Shown: positions 57,947-64,000 of the stretch, piece by piece
How the letters are laid out: the number at the start of each line of letters is the position of its first letter
Numbering within the stretch: position 1 is the stretch's first letter
NCBI GenBank assembly: GCA_963745945.1
Contig: CAVUZG010000004.1
Span: 1,054,001-1,118,000 of the forward strand
Reading direction: 5' to 3'
Source: DATFVA01 sp963745945
GTDB taxonomy: Bacteria; Bacteroidota; Ignavibacteria; Ignavibacteriales; Ignavibacteriaceae
Length of the DNA: 64,000 nucleotides
Program-made: the position numbers and the translations under genes
The notes under the pieces: model-generated
Told to the model about the DNA's origin: nothing
Database searches by the model: none
What the model saw: only the letters and a program-made list of their open reading frames with translations

Positions 57947-58062
57947 AAATTATTAGGGATTGTAATATAAACGATTTGCTACAGTGTAAAATTTACTTAA
58001 TTTTGTTTTACCGGAGTAGCAAATTAATGCCGATTTAGGGATTGCCTCTGGTCGGTTTTTTT
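57947..58062 (+). ncRNA. Candidate structured leader or small RNA
   Basis: A nine-pair helix joins ATTTGCTAC (57974-57982) with GTAGCAAAT (58016-58024). Inside, GTAAAAT (57986-57992) pairs with GTTTTAC (58005-58011). Next, GCCGA (58029-58033) pairs with TCGGT (58052-58056), followed by seven T from 58056. ACCGGAG (58010-58016) can also pair with CTCTGGT (58046-58052), which would exclude the terminator stem and parts of the other helices. This is the layout of an attenuator or riboswitch. It matches no class I recognise. The nearest plus-strand gene begins at 58162. Confidence 0.45.
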
Positions 58063-58161
58063 ATTGTTTTTAATGGAACTTAACGAAAGGAATCAGTGTA
58101 TTAAATCAGTTGATACTATTTATAGGTAAATGCATTCACTAATAAAGAAAGGATGGAAGCG

Positions 58162-58410
58162 ATGAAATCCATTAAAGCAAAAATAGATAACCCCTTATCT
58201 GATCTGATCAGTGATGATATTTATGAACTTCTCAGTTCACAGGGGTTAATAGATGAAAAATCTGTTCGTGATTACCAGATCAGGAAAAAATTTAAACAGT
58301 TGAGAGCTAGTAAGGTTAGTGCCGGAGATGCGATTGATTCGATTCGCGAGGAGTATCCTTACTTACAATTCGATACTATCAGAAAAATTGTTTATCAAAT
58401 CAGTAAATAA
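58162..58410 (+). CDS. Small helical protein of unknown function
   Basis: This roughly 82-residue, charged, predicted all-helical protein starts with MKSIKAKIDNPLSDLIS. It has no membrane segment or signal peptide, and no known domain. Its repeated short helices and basic middle (QIRKKFKQLRASKVSAG) could bind nucleic acid, but that is a guess. The ATG at 58162 is favoured because AAAGGATGG lies eight bases upstream. The in-frame ATG at 58153 falls inside that site. It follows the structured leader. Confidence 0.7.
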   Translation: MKSIKAKIDNPLSDLISDDIYELLSSQGLIDEKSVRDYQIRKKFKQLRASKVSAGDAIDSIREEYPYLQFDTIRKIVYQISK

Positions 58411-58458
58411 TTGTTGCTTGAAATAGTTTCAGATCAGATTTATATTTGATTGACTCTT

Positions 58459-58534
58459 TCAAAGGGTCCTCCCCTGCCCTTTGATGGTAAACGAGTCGGG
58501 CCCGGTGGTACCCCCATCACCGGGCTTTATTTTA
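58459..58534 (+). ncRNA. Tandem hairpins with C-rich loops, second with terminator T-tract
   Basis: Hairpin 1 has an 8-bp stem (TCAAAGGG, 58459-58466, with CCCTTTGA, 58477-58484) around the loop TCCTCCCCTG. Hairpin 2 has an 8-bp stem (GCCCGGTG, 58500-58507, with CACCGGGC, 58518-58525), extended by a G-T and a T-A pair, around loop ACCCCC. It is followed by TTTATTTTAATTTT. The second hairpin is a good terminator. C-rich loops recall sRNAs that mask ribosome-binding sites. It lies between two small genes and is perhaps the 3' end of the first. Confidence 0.5.
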
Positions 58535-58555
58535 ATTTTATTTTGGAGTGATTAT

Positions 58556-58846
58556 ATGGCAAAGAAAGTTGTTAAAAGAACTACAAAATCATCTAAAAAA
58601 GTTTTTAGTTCCCCTTTTAAAATATACTGGGAGAATAGAAATTATTTCTTTTTCTATCTTGGTTTCCTCCTGCTCATTTTAGGATATTATGTAATGAGTA
58701 TTGGTAAATGGAATAGCACAGCATCCCAGGTTTTTTCACCCATTATTCTGATTATAACTTATATAATTATTTTCCCGGCTGCTATTCTTTACAGAAGCAG
58801 AAACTTATCCGCACAGGACGAGAAAAGTGATACTGGCAAAAGTTAA
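58556..58846 (+). CDS. Small membrane protein, DUF3098-like
   Basis: This 96-residue protein has a lysine-rich N-terminus (MAKKVVKRTTKSSKKVFSSP) and two hydrophobic segments (YFFFYLGFLLLILGYYVMSI and the one ending IITYIIIFPAAILY). The layout, with a Gly-rich first helix, resembles DUF3098 proteins of Bacteroidota, for which no function is known. The ATG at 58556 follows TTGGAGTG. An upstream start at 58481 would run through the C-rich hairpins and is rejected. The end overlaps the EutN-like gene by 20 bp. Confidence 0.75.
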   Translation: MAKKVVKRTTKSSKKVFSSPFKIYWENRNYFFFYLGFLLLILGYYVMSIGKWNSTASQVFSPIILIITYIIIFPAAILYRSRNLSAQDEKSDTGKS

Positions 58847-59105
58847 GGGGAATGTTGTTGCAACTCAAAAAAATTCATACCTTGTCGGGCATAAACTATT
58901 AATTATTCATCCAATTGATCTTAATGGAAAATTTCTTGGGAAGAAGGATGTTGTAGCCCTTGATACAGTTGATGCCGGAATAGGCGATACTGTTCTTGTA
59001 GTTCAGGAGGGAGCAGCGGTTGTACAGATACTTGGCCATAGAAAAGCTCCTGTACATTCAATGGTTGTTGCGGTAGTTGATGAAATAGAAATCAGTAATC
59101 TTTAA
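58827..59105 (+). CDS. EutN/CcmL-family protein
   Basis: This 92-residue member of the family forms pentameric vertices of bacterial microcompartments. It shows MILAKVKGNVVATQKNSYL, then LLIIHPIDLNGKFLG, VALDTVDAGIGDTVLVVQEG and SMVVAVVDEIEI. The start is GTG at 58827, inside the preceding gene. No hexameric shell (Pfam BMC) or compartment enzyme is encoded in the window, so it may be a stand-alone relative with another role, as found in several Bacteroidota. Confidence 0.92.
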   Translation: MILAKVKGNVVATQKNSYLVGHKLLIIHPIDLNGKFLGKKDVVALDTVDAGIGDTVLVVQEGAAVVQILGHRKAPVHSMVVAVVDEIEISNL

Positions 59106-59118
59106 TTTAATTTGAAAG

Positions 59119-60241
59119 TTGACTAAACTTAGTTTAGAAAAATTAACTGAGCTAAGACTTCTGCTTGAAGTTGAGGGTATAGGACCGGGGAAATTCAGAA
59201 ATCTTCTGGCACGTTTCAGATCCACAGGTAAAATCTTATCCGCCGATTATAAATCATTGTTAGAGGTTGAAGGCATTAGCATTAATCTCGCAAAAAGAAT
59301 TCAGAAAATAAATTCACGTTATAAAGAATTTGAAAGCCTGGTTCAGGATGAACTTCAAACACTGGATAAACTTAATGCTTCAATTGTAACTGTTTGGGAT
59401 AATGAATATCCATCCGTATTGAAAAAAATTTATGACCCGCCATTAATTCTTTACACCATTGGTAACCCGGATGAAAAAGATATTTACTCTATAGCAATTG
59501 TGGGGACAAGACAGCCGACTAACTATGGAAAAATCCAAGCTGAAAGATTGACTTCTGAACTTACAAACCAGGGAATTGCAATTGTGAGTGGGATGGCCCG
59601 TGGAATTGATTCTATCGCTCATAGCAGAACCTTAAAAGAAAGTGGCAGAACAGTTGCGATCATTGGTTCCGGACTTGATGTAATTTATCCGCCTGAAAAT
59701 AAAAAATTATTCCAGGAGATAGCCGAAAAAGGATTAATAATTTCAGAATATCCTTTGGGAACTAAACCCGATGCTCAAAACTTCCCGAAACGAAATCGAA
59801 TTATTTCGGGACTTAGTTTAGGAACAATCGTTGTTGAGACAGGAGCCAGCGGAGGAGCAATGCAGACTGCTGCTTTTGCCTTAGACCAGGGAAAGGAAGT
59901 TTTTTCTGTTCCGGGAAATCTGGGTGTCCGGCAATCAGAGGGAACCAACCTGTTAATCCAAAAAGGTGAAGCGAAGTTAATACGTTCTGCAGAAGATGTT
60001 CTGGTTGAACTGGAACTTAAATTGAAACCTATACTGGGTAAGAATATTCCAAAGAAAATTGAAGGATTAAATCTGTTTCGAAGAAAAAATAATTGCAACA
60101 ATTTCCAGCGAACCGCAGCAGATTGATAAGATTGCATCACTTACACAGATGAATACTTCGGAATGTCTTGTTCATCTTTTATCCCTTGAGTTTAAAGGAT
60201 TGGTAAAACAACTGCCGGGGAAAATGTTTGCGGCATTATAA
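59119..60241 (+). CDS. dprA: DNA-processing protein DprA, broken by one +1 frameshift
   Basis: DprA binds incoming single-stranded DNA and loads RecA in natural transformation. A helix-hairpin-helix-like segment (LLEVEGIGPGKFRNLLARFR) comes first. The Rossmann-like domain has SIAIVGTRQPTNYG near residue 127, VSGMARGIDSIAH near 155, and VPGNLGVRQSEGTNLLI near 260. The frame is lost at TTT 60076-60078. Removing one T gives NLFEEKIIATISSEPQQIDK and a winged-helix tail to the stop at 60241 (373 residues). The start is TTG at 59119. No other competence genes are near. Confidence 0.92.
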
Positions 60242-60294
60242 TTACCGGATTTTCTTTGCGGATTACCGAATTGATTCGAAAATTCGATAATTCC
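60242..60294. other. Convergent intergenic region
   Basis: This 53-bp AT-rich spacer lies between the ends of dprA and rarA. It has a short imperfect inverted repeat (GAATT with AATTC) but no strong terminator stem, so none is called. Confidence 0.4.
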
Positions 60295-61587
60295 TTAATA
60301 CTTCTTCTTATTCTTCCAGAGAAATTTTAATCTTTCTTTCAGATTTTTTTCCTGCCCATTTTCTGTCGGTTTGTAAAATTGTACGTTCTTCATTTCGTCA
60401 GGCAAGTAATCCTCTAAAAGAAAATGATTTTCATAACTGTGCGGATATTTATATTCTTTCCCGTACTTTAAGTCTTTCATTAGCTTCGTAGGTGCATTTC
60501 TTAAATTCAGCGGAACATTATAAAGCGGATTATTCTTCACATAACTCAAAGCTTCATCAATAGCAAGATAGGCGGCATTACTTTTGGGACAGGAGGCTAA
60601 GTATGTTGTACATTGTGCAAGAATTATTCTCGCTTCAGGCATACCGATTTTATTTACCGCTTCAAATGCGGCTTCTGCTAACACTAATCCGTTTGGAGAA
60701 GCATTCCCAATATCTTCCGATGCAAGAACAACCAATCTTCTTGCAATAAAAACAGGATCTTCTCCTCCTTCAATCATCCTTGCCAGCCAGTAAACTGCGG
60801 CATCAGGATCACTTCCCCTTACACTTTTAATAAACGCAGATATAACATTATAGTGTTCTTCGCCGCCCTTATCATATAAAATATTTTTTCGCTGAACTAC
60901 ATTTTCAAGAACCACCTTATCAATTTTCAGAGGTATCGAATCGATTTCCTGCACAACAGCAGCTTCAAAAATACTCAGCAAGGAACGTGCATCACCACCG
61001 GAAAGGTAAATTAAAAATTCTTTATCAATATTTTCTATTTTAAGCTGAGATAAAAATTCATCTTTCTCAATTGCAGTTTCTAGAATTGATAACAAATCAT
61101 CTTTTGATAATTCTTCAAGCACATAAACTCTTGCTCTTGATCTTAAAGCAGGAATAACCTCGAAGGAAGGATTTTCTGTAGTAGCACCGATAAGAATTAC
61201 TATTCCAGCTTCAACAGAATTTAGTAATGCATCCTGCTGTGATTTATTAAAACGGTGAATTTCATCTATAAAAAGTATTGTCCTTTTATTAATATTTTTA
61301 TTCGATTCGCCAATTTCAATTACTTTGCGAATATCTTTTACTCCCGATGAAACAGCATTTAACTGAAAAAATTCTGCATCGGTTTCTTCTGCAATAATTC
61401 TTGCAATCGTGGTTTTACCGGTTCCGGGCGGGCCCCACATAATAAATGAACTGAGCGTGTCTTTTTCAATCATTAACCGGATAGGCTTATTTTCACCCAG
61501 GAGTTCTCTTTGCCCCTTAAACTCAGAAAGGGTTTTAGGACGAACTCTTTCAGCTAGAGGAATTTGCGGGATTTTAATTTTTGCCAT
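60295..61587 (-). CDS. rarA: Replication-associated recombination protein A (AAA+ ATPase)
   Basis: This roughly 430-residue RarA/MgsA has PLAERVRPKTLSEFKGQREL at the start. Walker A is GPPGTGKTTIARIIAEET near residue 47, Walker B LFIDEIHRFNKSQQDALLNS near 95, then IGATTENPSF and SARVYVLEELSK. The C-terminal tetramerisation domain holds SDPDAAVYWLARMIEGGEDP. It remodels stalled forks. The start is the ATG at 61587, four bases after the stop of the FtsB-like gene, rather than the TTG at 61605 inside it. Confidence 0.96.
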   Translation of the reverse strand: MAKIKIPQIPLAERVRPKTLSEFKGQRELLGENKPIRLMIEKDTLSSFIMWGPPGTGKTTIARIIAEETDAEFFQLNAVSSGVKDIRKVIEIGESNKNINKRTILFIDEIHRFNKSQQDALLNSVEAGIVILIGATTENPSFEVIPALRSRARVYVLEELSKDDLLSILETAIEKDEFLSQLKIENIDKEFLIYLSGGDARSLLSIFEAAVVQEIDSIPLKIDKVVLENVVQRKNILYDKGGEEHYNVISAFIKSVRGSDPDAAVYWLARMIEGGEDPVFIARRLVVLASEDIGNASPNGLVLAEAAFEAVNKIGMPEARIILAQCTTYLASCPKSNAAYLAIDEALSYVKNNPLYNVPLNLRNAPTKLMKDLKYGKEYKYPHSYENHFLLEDYLPDEMKNVQFYKPTENGQEKNLKERLKFLWKNKKKY

Positions 61588-61591
61588 ACAT

Positions 61592-61885
61592 TTATTTATC
61601 CTCAACTACTATCTTGCTTTCACCGGGTCTTATCATATTATATTTTTCCCTCGCAACTTCTTCAATTTTTGCGGGAACTTTATTTTCAAGCGAATCAATC
61701 TCGCTTTGAAGTCTTTTATTTTCTTTTTCCACTTCAGTTATTTTTTCGTTCAGTTCATTCAGCTGGTTATGGAGTTTGATGTATTTGATAATACCGTATT
61801 CATTAAAAAAGATAAAAATTATTCCAATCAGGAAAATTAATCCAACTATACCAAAAATAAATTTCCTGCTTTTTTTTAGAGCCAT
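61592..61885 (-). CDS. FtsB/DivIC-family septum protein
   Basis: This 97-residue bitopic protein has one membrane segment (FIFGIVGLIFLIGIIFIFFN) followed by a coiled coil (LNEKITEVEKENKRLQSEID) and the family tail AREKYNMIRPGE. It is a predicted divisome component that pairs with an FtsL/DivIB-type protein. Its start shares the last base region with the end of the D-Ala ligase gene. Confidence 0.9.
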   Translation of the reverse strand: MALKKSRKFIFGIVGLIFLIGIIFIFFNEYGIIKYIKLHNQLNELNEKITEVEKENKRLQSEIDSLENKVPAKIEEVAREKYNMIRPGESKIVVEDK

Positions 61886-62885
61886 TATAAACTTAAATGA
61901 ATTATTCGTTCTATTAGTTGTTCAAATGAAATTCCAACAGCTTTTGCCATTTTGGGAACAAGACTGGTGGCAGTCATTCCAGGGAGCGTATTTACTTCCA
62001 GGCAGAAAGTTTCAAATTTATTATTCATCCTGAAATCTGCACGTGCGTATACTTCACATCCCAAAGCATTAAATGCCAGAAGTGCCTGCTCCTGCATTTT
62101 CTCTGCAACTTCAGCGGGGATCTCAGCAGGCACAATATACTCACTCATTCCTGAAGTATACTTGCTCGCATAATCGTATAAACCGCTTTTAGGTTTTATC
62201 TCAAGAACCGGCAAGGCCTTATCTTCCAGAATTGCCACAGTTAATTCTTTTCCCGGTATGTATTCTTCTATTATGGTTTTAGCGGAGAACCGGAATGAAA
62301 GTTCAAGAGCGTCATTGACTTCAGAAGAATTTTTACAGACTGTCAGTCCAACGGTAGAACCCTGGTCATTCGGTTTAATGACTGCGGGAAATCCAAATTC
62401 ACTTTCAATCCTTTTTATTACAGACTCAGAGTTTGCGTGATTTTTATCTATGGAAAACCAATTAGGAGTTTGTACTCCATAATGTTGAAATAAAATCTTC
62501 GACATTGATTTATCCATTGAAATCGAACTTGATAGAACTTTTGAACCGGTATATTTTATTCCTCTTAATTCAAGCAGAGATTGAATTGTACCGTCTTCTC
62601 CCCATTTACCATGAAGTCCTATAAAAACCAGGTCAATTTCGTCAAATAGTTTTGAGTTTACAGCTTCAATATAATTTCTGTTTGAAATTTGCAATTGGTC
62701 TTCATCATGTAAAAAAATCCTCAATCTTTTCCGGTTGAAAGTACACCATAAGCCGGATTGATTAATTTACATTCATACCCTAAAGTTTTAACTGCATTAT
62801 AAATTGATTCAGCAGAGTGTTTAGAGACTATTTTTTCCGGGGATGTTCCTCCAAGCAGTAATGCAATTCTGGGTTTACCTGTCAT
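61885..62885 (-). CDS. ddl: D-alanine-D-alanine ligase, broken by one -1 frameshift
   Basis: The enzyme joins D-Ala residues for peptidoglycan precursors. The N-terminal frame from ATG 62885 reads KPRIALLLGGTSPEKIVSKH, the usual Ddl start, and stops at TGA. The rest, from 62724, contains HGKWGEDGTIQSLLELRGI, AVIKPNDQGSTVG, EEYIPGKELTVAIL and ARADFRMN, then CLEVNTLPGMTATS. One missing A at 62727-62730 (GKRLRIFLHDED) would make a 333-residue enzyme. It overlaps the FtsB-like gene by 1 bp. Confidence 0.93.
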
Positions 62886-62916
62886 TAAAATTCCTTAAAT
62901 ACATAATTCCGGATTA

Positions 62917-63564
62917 TTATTTATTGTTTACCTTAATTCCGTAAGTTTCTTCGGCAATTGAAATCAATTCATTTATGTGCTCGGATGAAAGTGGATTTAC
63001 TTTTCCCAGCTGCTTTGCAAGAAAAAGTATTTTAGCACTTTGTTCAAGTTTCTCCATTTTGTAATATGCATCTTCGAGAGTTTTACCAAGTGTTAAAGCT
63101 CCATGGTTTTGAAGCATAAATGCCCAGGCAAAATCAATATAGGGCATTAAACTTTTTGGAAGTTCCTCAGTTGAAGGAGTAGCGTATTTACATAGAGGAA
63201 CTTTACCCAGAGTTAAAATTACTTCAGGGAAAATGTAGTGTGGAAGTTCCTCTCCAGCGGTTGCAAATGCAGTTGTAAAAACCGGATGACAGTGAACGAT
63301 TGAATTAACTTCTTTTCTTCTTGAGTATGCAAAAAAATGAAGCTTATATTCGGTTGAAACTTTTCCTTCGCCCTTAAGTACTTTTCCTGTTACATCAATT
63401 TCAAGTATATCCTTTTCACTAACATCTCCTTTATTTACCCCGGATCGTGTTATTAAAAATGTATTATCCGGTGTAAAAACTGAAATATTTCCATCGTAAG
63501 CAGATACAAATCCTTTTTCATAAACTTTATGACATATCCGGATGAGATCTTCCCTTAAAGACAT
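62917..63564 (-). CDS. Class II aldolase/adducin-family protein
   Basis: This 215-residue zinc enzyme related to L-fuculose-1-phosphate aldolase and ribulose-5-phosphate epimerase has SAYDGNISVFTPDNTFLITR near residue 20 and STEYKLHF with the catalytic Glu near 75. HCHPVF holds two zinc His near 95, and the third is in QNHGALT near 155. The sugar substrate is not predictable. It overlaps the preceding oxidoreductase by 10 bp, which hints at a shared sugar-catabolic or polymer-synthetic role. Confidence 0.88.
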   Translation of the reverse strand: MSLREDLIRICHKVYEKGFVSAYDGNISVFTPDNTFLITRSGVNKGDVSEKDILEIDVTGKVLKGEGKVSTEYKLHFFAYSRRKEVNSIVHCHPVFTTAFATAGEELPHYIFPEVILTLGKVPLCKYATPSTEELPKSLMPYIDFAWAFMLQNHGALTLGKTLEDAYYKMEKLEQSAKILFLAKQLGKVNPLSSEHINELISIAEETYGIKVNNK

Positions 63565-64000
63565 TGTTTTCTTAGCTCTTCAATAATTTTCAGATTAATA
63601 TAACCATCATAACCTGTAACTACCGGTTCTTCATTTTTTAAAAATGAACTTTGCACCGATTTAAGCAATTGAAGCTGTTTGTTAGCTCTTTTGCGGAAAG
63701 ATTTTCTTCCTTCACCTTCCAGCAGGATTGTAAGTTTTGACGGAGAATGTCTGTTCGCAATCATTTTTTCAATACTAATTGCACCTTTATGTCCCAGTAT
63801 TTCAACCCGGTTAAAAGCTTTCTTACTATTAAATGATACATTAAAATATCCATACCCTCCTTTTTCAAATTTTACAATTGCAGAGGCAAAATCATCAACT
63901 TCACTATTGTAAACAACTGAATCCACAGAGCCGCAAACAGATATAACCTCACCGCCGAAGTACCTGAGCAGATCAATTAAATGAGTTCCAACATCCATTA
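63555..64000 (-). CDS. Gfo/Idh/MocA-family oxidoreductase, C-terminal part
   Basis: The window holds the last 148 codons of an NAD(P)-dependent sugar oxidoreductase whose start lies beyond 64000. The visible MDVGTHLIDLLRYFGG is the family's conserved C-domain block with the catalytic His, and YFNVSFNSKKAFNRVEILG follows. The ATG at 63998 is internal to the family and not the real start. It is coupled to the aldolase gene downstream. Confidence 0.85.
   Translation of the reverse strand, partial: MDVGTHLIDLLRYFGGEVISVCGSVDSVVYNSEVDDFASAIVKFEKGGYGYFNVSFNSKKAFNRVEILGHKGAISIEKMIANRHSPSKLTILLEGEGRKSFRKRANKQLQLLKSVQSSFLKNEEPVVTGYDGYINLKIIEELRKQCL

Larger units (their letters stand above)
57753..58152. 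other. Divergent regulatory region without genes
   Basis: This 400-bp AT-rich region separates the minus-strand polysaccharide locus from the plus-strand genes. It holds a candidate minus-strand promoter, a plus-strand promoter and a strongly folding RNA with a terminator, all listed separately. No credible open frame was found. Confidence 0.6.

Noticed and set aside
58481..58555. Upstream start for the DUF3098-like gene
   Set aside because: It would translate through the second terminator-type hairpin, and the ATG at 58556 has a ribosome-binding site.
58441..58560. Signal recognition particle RNA or tmRNA
   Set aside because: The conserved GGUCAGG-GGAAGGAAGC core of SRP RNA and the tRNA-like ends of tmRNA are absent; only two C-rich hairpins are present.
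59775..60140. Minus-strand ORF opposite dprA
   Set aside because: It mirrors conserved DprA codons and contains no domain.
1..64000. CRISPR array, tRNA, rRNA, insertion sequences
   Set aside because: No spaced direct repeats, cloverleaf sequences, transposase or terminal inverted repeats were recognised on either strand.

Overview
The window looks like chromosomal DNA of a low-GC member of the FCB group, most likely an Ignavibacteria-like lineage (Bacteroidota/Ignavibacteriota). This is inferred from gene content: type IX secretion (T9SS) C-terminal sorting domains, a PorV/PorQ porin-like protein, a GWxTD-domain protein, a TonB receptor with a carboxypeptidase-regulatory-like N-terminus, a DUF4397 lipoprotein, and an F0F1-ATPase cluster that carries atpB-E-F-H-A-G but no atpD or atpC. 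No rRNA, tRNA, CRISPR array, phage or insertion sequence was seen.

Layout. 1-1.3 kb: end of a DUF3467 gene and a TPR lipoprotein-like gene (minus). 1.5-5.9 kb: a plus-strand group with adenosine deaminase, a small unknown protein, urocanate hydratase and a 3-phosphoglycerate dehydrogenase, closed by a terminator. 5.9-21.5 kb: minus strand. Transcription would run from an LpxL-type acyltransferase and a GT9 transferase through a Sua5/YrdC protein, a GT39-TPR fusion, an M23 peptidase, a bactofilin and the ATP synthase genes to Ffh and the rpsP-khpA-rimM-trmD-rplS ribosome group. 21.6-33 kb: an envelope and secretion block on the minus strand (GWxTD, PorV, a large T9SS cargo, TonB receptor, DUF4397 lipoprotein, then a separate T9SS-secreted propeller protein). 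33.2-44.6 kb: metabolic and replication genes (second SerA, thioredoxin, FabL-like reductase, DnaE, dUTPase, flippase, NadC, thioesterase, AccA). 44.6-57.8 kb: a surface-polysaccharide locus with chain-length regulator, polymerase/ligase, flippase, several GT2 enzymes, initiating sugar-phosphate transferase, and a GT2 fused to a degenerate initiating-transferase-like module. 57.8-60.2 kb (plus): a structured leader region, small proteins, an EutN/CcmL shell protein and DprA. 60.3-64 kb (minus): RarA, an FtsB/DivIC protein, D-Ala-D-Ala ligase, a class II aldolase and part of a Gfo/Idh/MocA oxidoreductase.

The most important technical observation is that twelve genes are broken by single-base indels, almost all at short homopolymers, and each reads through to a normal full-length family member when one base is removed or added. 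Even atpB is affected, so sequence or assembly error is likelier than decay. One of these genes (O-antigen polymerase/ligase) also carries an in-frame TGA. Full spans are given below with the inferred break points.

The best candidates for something undescribed are a roughly 115-nt structured RNA with its own promoter and terminator at 57.9-58.1 kb, a double C-rich-loop hairpin element at 58.46-58.53 kb, and the GT2/sugar-transferase-like fusion at 44.6-46.6 kb.
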